Positions 1-5,617 of a stretch of 7,159 nt of DNA are shown piece after piece. Position 1 is the stretch's first letter; each line of letters starts with the position of its first letter. Source of the stretch: Burkholderiaceae bacterium (GTDB taxonomy: Bacteria > Pseudomonadota > Gammaproteobacteria > Burkholderiales > Burkholderiaceae); assembly GCA_025057735.1 (NCBI GenBank), contig JANWUU010000250.1:1-7159 (forward strand), in the 5' to 3' direction. The notes under the pieces were generated by a model. It was not told the origin of the DNA. It worked only from the letters and a program-made list of their open reading frames with translations, and searched no databases. The position numbers and the translations under genes are program-made.

Positions 1-186
1 CGTGATCCCACGCGCCTTCTCCTCCGGCGCATTGTCAATATCATCGTAATTCTTCGCCTCACCCCCATACCGCGCCGCTAACACATGCGTCAACGCCGCC
101 GTCAGCGTCGTCTTCCCATGATCCACATGCCCAATCGTCCCTACATTCACATGCGGCTTCGTACGCTCAAACTTGCCCTTGGCCAT
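1..186 (-). CDS. tuf: Elongation factor Tu, N-terminal 62 residues (partial, cut by window edge)
   Basis: EF-Tu is the cytoplasmic GTPase that carries aminoacyl-tRNA to the ribosomal A site. The visible 62 residues begin [20 protein letters not shown] and include the P-loop GHVDHGKT (residues 19-26), followed by the start of the switch I region ([10 protein letters not shown]). Identity is unambiguous. The ATG at 184-186 is the family's usual start and is preceded by GGGAG with an 8-base spacer. The remaining roughly 330 residues lie beyond position 1. It is the last visible gene of a tRNA-Tyr/Gly/Thr/tuf unit, 51 bases after tRNA-Thr. Codon use is odd for a highly expressed gene in GC-rich DNA: Thr is ACG in 7 of 7 codons, Gly is GGG in 5 of 7, His is CAT in 4 of 4 and Asn is AAT in 3 of 3. 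The neighbouring gsp genes favour ACC, GGC, CAC and AAC. Confidence 0.97.
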   Translation of the reverse strand, partial: MAKGKFERTKPHVNVGTIGHVDHGKTTLTAALTHVLAARYGGEAKNYDDIDNAPEEKARGIT

Positions 187-194
187 CGAAATGA

Positions 195-199
195 CTCCC
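195..199 (-). promoter_or_regulatory. Ribosome binding site of tuf
   Basis: Read on the minus strand this is GGGAG, 8 bases before the tuf ATG. It is a good Shine-Dalgarno match, unlike the weak sites in front of most other genes here, and it fits the high expression expected of EF-Tu. Confidence 0.75.
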
Positions 200-237
200 G
201 CTTGCCGTTGCCGTTCTTATCGTCCTTGCTCGAATTC

Positions 238-312
<75 letters not shown>

Positions 313-340
313 AATGCGCCGTTCACACCGACTGTCCTTC

Positions 341-414
341 TGGAGCGGGTGAAGGGAATCGAACCCTCGTCGTAAGCTTGGAAGGCTTCTGCTCTACCAT
401 TGAGCTACACCCGC
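341..414 (-). tRNA. tRNA-Gly(TCC)
   Basis: The 74-base gene has an acceptor stem GCGGGTG (408-414) paired with CACCCGC (345-351), discriminator T and an encoded CCA (341-343). The anticodon loop is CTTCCAA, giving anticodon TCC, so it reads GGA and GGG. The T arm is GAGGG-TTCGATT-CCCTT with one G-T pair. The outermost anticodon-stem pair is a G-A mismatch (27-43), which I believe is usual for this betaproteobacterial tRNA. Its position between tRNA-Tyr and tRNA-Thr is the standard order of this cluster. Confidence 0.96.
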
Positions 415-516
415 CCGCGTTTCCACGCATCGAACCGTTCTTGCCCGCCGCCGCGACGACCATTCGCCTTGCGAATGGGGCGCGTCACCTACGGTCTGGC
501 AGCCACCGGACCATGT
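415..516 (-). other. tRNA-Tyr to tRNA-Gly transcribed spacer with hairpin
   Basis: This 102-base spacer lies inside the tRNA-tuf transcript. It holds a perfect inverted repeat, CCATTCGC (460-467) and GCGAATGG (471-478), with a 3-base loop. There is no T-run after it, so it is unlikely to be a terminator. A role as a processing landmark for RNase E or RNase III, or simply as a spacer fold, is an inference. No ORF is credible here. Confidence 0.5.
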
Positions 517-602
517 TGGTGGAGGGGGTTGGATTCGAACCAACGTAGGCGTAAGCCAACAGATTTACAGTCTGCCCCCTTTAGCCGCTCGGGCACCCCT
601 CC
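517..602 (-). tRNA. tRNA-Tyr(GTA)
   Basis: The 86-base gene is a class II tRNA with a long variable arm. The acceptor stem GGAGGGG (596-602) pairs with CCCCTCC (521-527), the discriminator is A and the CCA end is encoded (517-519). The anticodon loop contains GTA (CTGTAAA), reading UAC and UAU. The T arm TTGG-TTCGAAT-CCAA is clear. It is the first gene of the operon: its 5' end lies only 14 bases downstream of the -10 box at 617-622, so the primary transcript has a very short leader for RNase P to remove. Confidence 0.97.
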
Positions 603-616
603 GCAGGGAACCGCCG

Positions 617-645
617 ATTATGTTGCCCGTCCTGCGGCTTGTCAA
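617..645 (-). promoter_or_regulatory. Sigma-70 promoter of the tRNA-Tyr-Gly-Thr-tuf operon
   Basis: On the minus strand a perfect -35 box TTGACA (640-645) is separated by exactly 17 bases from the -10 box CATAAT (617-622), which matches five of six consensus bases. The expected start point is near 610, about 8 bases before tRNA-Tyr. The bases just after the -10 box are CGGCGG, the GC-rich discriminator typical of stable-RNA promoters under stringent (ppGpp/DksA) control. The boxes and spacing are seen directly; the regulation is inferred from the family. Confidence 0.85.
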
Positions 646-701
646 ACTCGGCGCTGACCGAGGCCGGCACGGCACGCGCCCTGTCGACACGCGCCTCGGC
701 A

Positions 702-1458
702 TCACATCTGCCGGAACCGGTGGCTGAACGAGCGGCCGGCTTCGAGCTTGCCGGCGTAACCGCGCACCTGCACGAGCTGCCGGCCGCGGAAGTCGCGCAC
801 CATGCCGGCGATCGACTTCACATGGACGATCGTCGCTCGGTGGATCTGCCAGAAGCAGTCGGGGTCGAGTTCCTCCGCCAGTTCCTTGATCGGCTTTCGG
901 ATCAAGGCCTCGAATCCCTCGGTCTGCACGCGGGTGTATTTCTCGTCCGCGGTGAAAAACAGCACGTCCTCGACCGGGATCATGCGGATCTGCTGCCCGA
1001 CCGATGCCTGGATCCAGCGCAGGTGACGGCGCGGCGTCTCCGCCGCCGTCTGCAGCCGGGCCGCGATCCGCGCCAGGAGCGGGCCGATGGCGGCCGGCGG
1101 CGCGTCCAGCCGTTTGCGCAGACGGGCGACAGTCAGCGCGAGCCGGTCGCGCTCCGCCGGCTTCAGCACGTAATCGATCGCCCCGCTTTCGAACGCCTCC
1201 ACGGCATGGTCGTTGTAGGCGGTGATAAACACCACGTGGCAGTCTTCGCCGATCGCGCGCCACCTCGAGACCGGAGCGTCCCGGCATGCGGATGTCCAGG
1301 AAGGCGAACTGCGGCCGGTGCGCGCGCACGAGCTCGACCGCCTCGTCGCCGTTCCTGGCCTCGGCGACGATCTGCAGCTCTGGCCAGACCTCGTGGAGCC
1401 GCGCTCGCAGCTGCTCGCGCATCAGGCGTTCGTCGTCGGCGATCAGGGCACGCGGCAT
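702..1458 (-). pseudogene. LytTR-family response regulator, interrupted by one frameshift
   Basis: This is an AlgR/LytR-type response regulator: an N-terminal receiver domain phosphorylated by a partner kinase and a C-terminal LytTR DNA-binding domain. The ATG at 1456-1458 begins MPRALIADDERL. The receiver shows acidic D8/D9, phospho-acceptor D55 (FLDIRMPG), T80 (FITAY) and K100 (LKP). The LytTR domain covers about residues 147-252, with RMIPVEDVLFF and FWQIHRATIVHV. The frame breaks at 1251-1262, after EVAR. Adding one GC unit to the tract GCGCGCG restores EVARAIGEDCHVVF and one 252-residue protein, a normal AlgR length. As read, the gene gives a truncated receiver plus an in-frame tail. It starts 26 bases after the kinase stop, so the two are probably co-transcribed. 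Either a real mutation or a sequence error is possible; residue numbers after 68 assume the repair. Confidence 0.85.
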
Positions 1459-1484
1459 GGCATATGCATGGTAGGCGGGCGGCG

Positions 1485-2887
1485 TCAAGTCAACGGCACT
1501 CGGTCGTCGACCTTGGCGCCATCGACCGCGTACGGAACCTGCACCGTGACGACGGTACCGCTCGGCGCGTTGGCCTCGACGATCAGCCTCGCGCGCGTGC
1601 CGTACAGGGCGGCGAGCCGCTCGCGCACGTTGCTCAAACCCACGCCGGTTCCTCTGAGGCCGCCCACCCCGAAGCCGATGCCGGTGTCGGCCACCCGCAC
1701 GCGCAGGTCGCCGTCGGCGACGACCGCATCGATGGTCAGCGTGCCGCCCTCCGCCTTCGGCTCCAGCCCGTGCTTGATCGCGTTCTCGACCAATGACTGC
1801 AGCACCATGGGCGGAAAGCTCGCCGATGCCAGTCCGGGCGGCACGGCGATCGTGTACGCCAGACGCTCGTCCATGCGCACCCGCAGGATCTCGAGGTAGG
1901 CGCGGCACAAATCGATCTCCTTGCCGAGCGTGGTCGATCTCTCGCGCATATGTGGTAGCGCGGCGCGCAGGTAGGCGATCAGGTTTTTCTGCATGCGCGC
2001 GGCGCGCGCGGGGTCGGTCTCGATCAGGTAGTCCACGGAGGCGAGCGTGTTAAAAGGAAGTGCGGCTCGACCTGCGCCTGCATCATTTTCAGACGCGCCT
2101 CGGCGAGCTGGCGCTTCAATCCCTCGTCGGCGGCGGCCGCCGCCGCTGCCCGTGCCCGCAACTCCGCCTTTTGCTTCGAGCCCAGCACGATCTTGACGAT
2201 CACGCCGCTGACGACCACCAGCAGCGCGAAAGACGCCAGCCCGTTGCCGTCCTCGTGGCGGTGCACCTCGATGCCGTCCGCTGCGCGACGCGCCCACTGC
2301 TCGTCCACGATGTCCTGGATCGTCGCCCGCGCGGTTTCCAGCGCCTGCCTCAGTCGCGCGGCATCGGTAACCGCCTCGTCCGGCAGCGTCAGGACGGCGT
2401 CGTCGGGCCGGCCCAGCGCGGCCGTCTCGTCCGGCAACAGGCGAACGCCCCGCCGGTCGATCATCAGGGTCTGCCGGCGGCCGTCCTGATCGACCGCGAT
2501 GCGGACGCCACTTTCGTCCACGACCACGGTGGGTGGGTCAGTGCGCCCGACGGCCGGCGGAGTCGGAGCCGCGGTTGGCGCCCCGCGCAGCTCGATCCTC
2601 ACCGTCGGTGGCTCCGACGATCCGGTGCGGGCGACGACCACGGTGGGCCGACCGTCGAGCAACAGACCCCCGAGAATCGCGCTCAGCACCAGCAGCAGCA
2701 AGGAGACCAGGAAGAACTTGCCCCAGCTGACCGCAGCGAGCCAGTCGCCCAGGCGGTTCGCCCAGCGTGCCGCCGGCGGCGCGAGCAGGCGCGCCAGGGT
2801 GCGGGCGCCTTCGGCAATGTCGGCCGCGATGCGCCGGCCCAAGCCGGAGGCTTGCGCTGCCGAAAACCCGGGTCCGTTCGTTGCCAT
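1485..2887 (-). pseudogene. LytS/AlgZ-type sensor histidine kinase, interrupted by one frameshift
   Basis: This membrane histidine kinase presumably phosphorylates the LytTR regulator encoded 26 bases downstream. From the ATG at 2885-2887 there is a cytoplasmic N-terminus, a transmembrane helix (about 58-77), a periplasmic segment of about 140 residues, a second helix (about 217-236) and an Ala-rich linker or coiled coil (238-272). The His_kinase (PF06580) H-box follows, with VEPHF (H276). The frame then breaks at the run of four A (2052-2055, T on the coding strand). One additional T restores HFLFNTL and a 467-residue product. The ATPase part has the N-box LVENAIKHG (N369), DTGIGF (401-406) and GTGVGLSN (413-420). 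Two helices with a large periplasmic loop differ from the multi-helix AlgZ I know, so I give no symbol. The signal is unknown. Real inactivation and sequence error both remain possible. Confidence 0.85.
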
Positions 2888-3016
2888 CGCGGTGGGGGCG
2901 GGAGGTTCGTCGAGGGGACCGCACCGCTCTTTACGCAGGCGCCGCGCAGCCGCCCACGGCGATGCGAGGAAACGCCGCGGCGTGGGAATGGGCGGTCGAA
3001 AAGACAGACGCGGTGG
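2888..3016. other. Intergenic spacer upstream of the kinase gene
   Basis: This 129-base gap separates the small membrane protein gene from the kinase. It holds a 12-base perfect palindrome, ACGCCGCGGCGT (2972-2983), inside a longer imperfect repeat CCCACG (2953-2958) / CGTGGG (2981-2986). I see no convincing sigma-70 promoter, no T-run terminator and no good Shine-Dalgarno sequence before the kinase ATG. Whether the kinase is read from the gspC transcript or from its own promoter cannot be decided from the sequence. Confidence 0.4.
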
Positions 3017-3364
3017 CTATTCGAACCCGAGCGCGCGCAGCAGGATGGAAGCGCCGAGCAGGGTCCAGCCCGCCGCACCGGCGTGGTCGGCCCACGGCGC
3101 CTGCGGGCGCGCCCGTTGGACCTGCCGCAGCATTTCCTCCCGCGGGCGCGGCTTCTCGGTGGCCGCCACGATGGCCCGCACGAGCGGAAATTGCGGCAAC
3201 AGCGACAGCAGCAGCATGGTCACGCCGAGATCGCCGAGGGCGCCCGCCCAGCGGCCTGCCTCGAGATCGAGCAACGCGAAGGCAGCCATCGCGGCGCTGG
3301 CGACGAAAAACCCGCCGCGCCAGGCACGCTCGCCCGAAACCCGTCGGCGCCAAGGCTCGTTCAT
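3017..3364 (-). CDS. Small three-helix membrane protein of unknown function
   Basis: I do not recognise a family. From the ATG at 3362-3364 the product has 115 residues, beginning MNEPWRRRVSGERAW. Hydrophobic stretches suggest helices at about 18-37 (GGFFVASAAMAAFALLD), 43-66 (LGVTMLLLSLLPQFPLV) and 95-112 (AGWTLLGASILLRALGF). A charged segment (70-90, EKPRPREEMLRQVQRARP) separates helices two and three. The basic N-terminus suggests a cytoplasmic N-end. The frame is open further upstream but overlaps gspC, so the first ATG after the gspC stop is preferred. It starts 49 bases after gspC ends and is likely in the same transcript. A link to secretion is suggested only by position. Bulky aromatic and charged residues in consistent places, and the good fit of the frame, argue that it is a real gene. 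Confidence 0.65.
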   Translation of the reverse strand: MNEPWRRRVSGERAWRGGFFVASAAMAAFALLDLEAGRWAGALGDLGVTMLLLSLLPQFPLVRAIVAATEKPRPREEMLRQVQRARPQAPWADHAGAAGWTLLGASILLRALGFE

Positions 3365-3413
3365 ACGTCCCAAGTTGAGGGCTACGCTCGCGCCCGCAAG
3401 AGCCCGGTAGGGG

Positions 3414-4061
3414 TCATTGTGCCGTCGGATTGCCGGTCTGCCCCGGCGGAGCGTCCGGCGATCCACCGGGCACCATCGGCCGCGGCGGGGGCACGGCGGC
3501 CGGCTGCATCGGCTGCGGCAAGCCAGGGGGGGGCGCAAAACCCGGCGGCGGCAGCGGCGCTGGCACGGGCCGCGCCGCGGCGGGCGCGCTGGGCGCCGTC
3601 AGCGTGTTGCCCTCGCGCGTGAAGGCAGGCGGCGGCGCGGCGTTGTCGAGGCTGGCAACCGGCCGCGGCGGCATGCGCAGGTCCTGCCGGCCGCCGGCGC
3701 CCGACAGCGTCACGCCGTCGGCACGCACCGCCTCCAGGGTCGTGCCGGGCGTCACCTCCTGCCCGAGCAGGAAGACGCGCGCGGGCTTGCCATCGACGAT
3801 CAGGATGGCAGAGGAGTCGGCGCCGGCGGCAAACACGCCGGCCAGTTGGATGTTGCTCGCCACCGGCGCCTGCGCCAGTTGCACCAGACCGAACATGCGC
3901 GCCGCCAGGACCGGATCCGGCTCGCGCGGCGGGGGCGCGGCGATCGGCGGTGGCGCCGCGAGCGGCGGCGGCGTGAAGATCTTGATCGCCCAGTAGGCGG
4001 CGATCGCACTCACCAGCGCCAGCATCGCCAGATGCCCGAGCAGCCCCAACAGCCGTTTCAT
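3414..4061 (-). CDS. gspC: Type II secretion inner-membrane protein GspC, short form without PDZ domain
   Basis: GspC bridges the inner-membrane platform and the outer-membrane secretin GspD. The 215-residue product has a short cytoplasmic N-terminus, one transmembrane helix (about 8-28) and a Pro-rich linker (31-48). A homology-region (HR, T2SSC) domain follows at about 55-130, with MFGLVQ, IQLAGVFA, SSAILIVDGKPARVFLLGQEV and a final LRMP strand. The rest (131-215) is a Pro/Ala/Gly-rich tail with no PDZ or coiled-coil domain. The ATG at 4059-4061 gives a conventional start. The gene is divergent from gspG and shares a 199-base intergenic region with it, so it is not in the pseudopilin operon. 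A short GspC encoded away from the main operon fits betaproteobacterial systems as I recall them. The GspC call rests on domain order and context. Confidence 0.85.
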   Translation of the reverse strand: MKRLLGLLGHLAMLALVSAIAAYWAIKIFTPPPLAAPPPIAAPPPREPDPVLAARMFGLVQLAQAPVASNIQLAGVFAAGADSSAILIVDGKPARVFLLGQEVTPGTTLEAVRADGVTLSGAGGRQDLRMPPRPVASLDNAAPPPAFTREGNTLTAPSAPAAARPVPAPLPPPGFAPPPGLPQPMQPAAVPPPRPMVPGGSPDAPPGQTGNPTAQ

Positions 4062-4260
4062 CTGCGCGGCTTCGCCTCTCTGCGGATCACGCCTTCGTCG
4101 AAAGGGATTGGCATCGGCGCGCTGCCGTCTCCGTCGGCGAAGACCGCAACGACCCGTTGATATTATGCGCGGATGCCGATCGGGCTCGGCCTCGGGTCGC
4201 GAATGCGACGCCCGCCGCAGAATGCCCGATCGAATCTCTCACCGCTGCGAAAGTTTCGCC
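4062..4260. promoter_or_regulatory. Divergent gspC-gspG intergenic region
   Basis: This 199-base region must carry the control signals for both gspC (minus) and the gspG operon (plus). Its only AT-rich patch is at 4157-4166. No -35 box is clear in either direction, and I saw no strong inverted repeat that would mark an operator. A longer gspG frame runs through it, but that is probably non-coding (see gspG). Confidence 0.5.
4158..4166 (+). promoter_or_regulatory. Candidate extended -10 promoter for gspG operon
   Basis: The sequence TGATATTAT matches the extended -10 form TGnTATAAT with one mismatch and is the only AT-rich spot in the divergent region. No -35 box is visible 17 bases upstream, which is tolerated in extended -10 promoters. 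The start point would be near 4173, leaving a leader of about 88 bases to the GTG of gspG. The same patch read on the minus strand gives CATAAT, a possible -10 for gspC, also without a -35. This is a candidate only. Confidence 0.35.
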
Positions 4261-4716
4261 GTGAAACGAACCGCTGCCTCTCTGGCCGGCCGCGCCGCAC
4301 GCGGCTTCACCCTGATCGAGATCATGGTGGTGATCACGATCCTCGGCATCCTGGCGGCGCTGATCGTGCCGCGCGTGGTAGGCCGCACGGACGACGCCCG
4401 AATCGCGGCGGCCAAGCAGGACATTGCCTCGATCATGCAGGCGCTGAAACTGTACCGACTCGACAACGGCCGCTATCCGACGACCGAGCAGGGGCTGCGC
4501 GCGCTGATCGAAAAGCCGACGCTCGAGCCGATTCCCGGCAACTGGAAGCAGGGGGGCTACCTGGAGCGCACCACGCTGCCGAAGGACCCGTGGGGCAAGG
4601 AGTATCAGTATCTGAACCCCGGTCTGCGCGGCGAGATCGACGTCTTCAGTCTCGGCCGCGACGGGCAGCCGGGTGGCGAGGGCGTGGACGCCGACATCGG
4701 CTCCTGGATGCTGTAG
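4261..4716 (+). CDS. gspG: Major pseudopilin GspG
   Basis: GspG is the main subunit of the type II secretion pseudopilus. The product from GTG 4261 has 151 residues, with a 15-residue basic leader ending in Gly and the prepilin peptidase site G15/F16 followed by TLIEIMVV; the Glu at mature position 5 is E20. The hydrophobic helix runs to about residue 39. The globular part has the family hallmarks NGRYPTTEQGLRAL, LPKDPWG and the C-terminal calcium-loop region SLGRDGQPGGEGVDADIGSW. The GTG gives a leader of normal length. An in-frame ATG at 4222 would add 13 residues, with no better ribosome site. It is the first gene of the gspGHIJK operon, 30 bases before gspH. Very confident. Confidence 0.97.
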   Translation: MKRTAASLAGRAARGFTLIEIMVVITILGILAALIVPRVVGRTDDARIAAAKQDIASIMQALKLYRLDNGRYPTTEQGLRALIEKPTLEPIPGNWKQGGYLERTTLPKDPWGKEYQYLNPGLRGEIDVFSLGRDGQPGGEGVDADIGSWML

Positions 4717-4746
4717 CGGAGGGCGCGCGCAGCCGCGCGGAAGACC

Positions 4747-5250
4747 ATGGGCAGCGCGCAGGGACCGCGGGGCTTCACGCTGCTCGAACTGCTGGTAGTG
4801 ATGGTGCTGGCCGGCATCCTGCTGTCGATCGTCACGATCAGCGTTTCGCCCGATCCGCGCCAGAGCCTGGCGCGCGAGGCGCGCCGCGTCGGCGAGCTGT
4901 TCGCGCTGGCGGCCGACGAGGCGCGCATCCGGCAGCAGCCGATCGTCTGGGAGGCCGACACGCGCGGCTACCGTTTCGTCGCCGAGGTCGGCGGCGAGCG
5001 CCAGTTGCTAACCGGCGACGACCTGCTGCGCGAACGGCAGTGGGAGCGGCCGCTGACCCGCCTGGCAGTGATCGAGCCCGGAGCCCGCCAGCCGGTGCAG
5101 GTGGTGCTCGGGCCGGGGGCCCCGCCCGCGCGGGTGCCGGTGGCACGCGAATGGGTGCAGCCGCGATTCCGCCTGGAGCTGGCCAATGATCTGGCCCAGG
5201 TGGCGGTCGAATTCGATGAAACGGGTCGGGGCGCGCTGGCGAGCCACTGA
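4747..5250 (+). CDS. gspH: Minor pseudopilin GspH
   Basis: GspH is a minor pseudopilin thought to join the tip complex (GspI-J-K) to the GspG shaft. The 167-residue product has a short leader MGSAQGPRG, cleavage after G9, then FTLLELLVVMVLAGILLS with Glu at mature position 5 (E14). The globular domain includes ARRVGELFALAADEARIRQQP, typical of GspH alpha-1 continuing out of the membrane, and a beta-rich region ending in LAQVAVEFDETG. The ATG at 4747 follows GGAAG at a short 3-base spacing. It is co-directional with gspG, and its last 35 bases overlap gspI. Position between gspG and gspI and its length both fit GspH. Confidence 0.92.
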   Translation: MGSAQGPRGFTLLELLVVMVLAGILLSIVTISVSPDPRQSLAREARRVGELFALAADEARIRQQPIVWEADTRGYRFVAEVGGERQLLTGDDLLRERQWERPLTRLAVIEPGARQPVQVVLGPGAPPARVPVAREWVQPRFRLELANDLAQVAVEFDETGRGALASH

Positions 5251-5617
5251 TCGCCAGCGCGGCTTCACCCTGCTGGAGGTGCTGGTCGCGCTGGTGATCA
5301 TCGGCGTGGCGTTGGCCGCGGCGATGCGGGGCGCGATGGCCCTGACCCAGGCCGCCGAGGATGCGCGGCTGAAGCTGCTGGCGACCCTGACCGCCGAGAA
5401 CCGTCTGCTCGAGTTGCGGCTGGCGCGGCAACGGCTGGAACTGGGGCAGATCAGCAGCGAGTGCGAGCAGGGCGGGCGGGTGTTCACCTGCGAGCAGATC
5501 GTCAAATCGACCCCCAATCCATTCTTCCGTCGGGTGGAACTGCAGGTGTTCGTCGAGCGCAACGGCACCCGGCGCCAGCTGGCGGAGATGATGACGGTGC
5601 TGCCGACCAACCAATGA
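5216..5617 (+). CDS. gspI: Minor pseudopilin GspI
   Basis: GspI is a minor pseudopilin of the tip complex that nucleates assembly with GspJ and GspK. From ATG 5216 the product has 133 residues: a 16-residue basic leader (MKRVGARWRATDRQRG), then FTLLEVLVALVIIGVALAA with Glu at mature position 5 (E21). The conserved helix continues as ENRLLELRLARQRLELG, which resembles the family's ENrl..rR segment. Two cysteines (C83, C92) flank a short loop and could form a disulfide in the periplasm. An in-frame ATG at 5186 would give a 26-residue leader and a larger overlap with gspH, so 5216 is preferred. The stop overlaps the gspJ start in ATGA, which suggests translational coupling. Confidence 0.92.
   Translation: MKRVGARWRATDRQRGFTLLEVLVALVIIGVALAAAMRGAMALTQAAEDARLKLLATLTAENRLLELRLARQRLELGQISSECEQGGRVFTCEQIVKSTPNPFFRRVELQVFVERNGTRRQLAEMMTVLPTNQ

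Noticed and set aside
658..699. Inverted repeat CCGAGGC / GCCTCGG after the response regulator as a terminator
   Set aside because: The arms are only 7 bases with a 28-base loop and no T-run follows, and the tRNA promoter lies just beyond. It is not a convincing intrinsic terminator.
2049..2062. Programmed -1 frameshifting to join the two kinase halves (CTT TTA AAC-like site)
   Set aside because: The heptamer C CTT TTA does not follow the X XXY YYZ rule, and no stimulatory structure is evident. A lost T in a homopolymer restores the exact HFLFNTL motif and is simpler.
2972..2983. 12-base palindrome ACGCCGCGGCGT as an operator
   Set aside because: In DNA of this GC content such GC-only palindromes are frequent by chance, and no second copy or promoter is nearby.
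2060..3622. Long plus-strand ORF of 520 codons opposite the kinase and small membrane gene
   Set aside because: The translation is low-complexity Arg/Gln/His-rich with no family motif, while the minus strand encodes recognisable kinase and membrane segments.
4108..4221. Upstream extension of gspG as part of the protein
   Set aside because: It would precede the prepilin leader by 51 Arg-rich residues, which is incompatible with a type IV prepilin leader.
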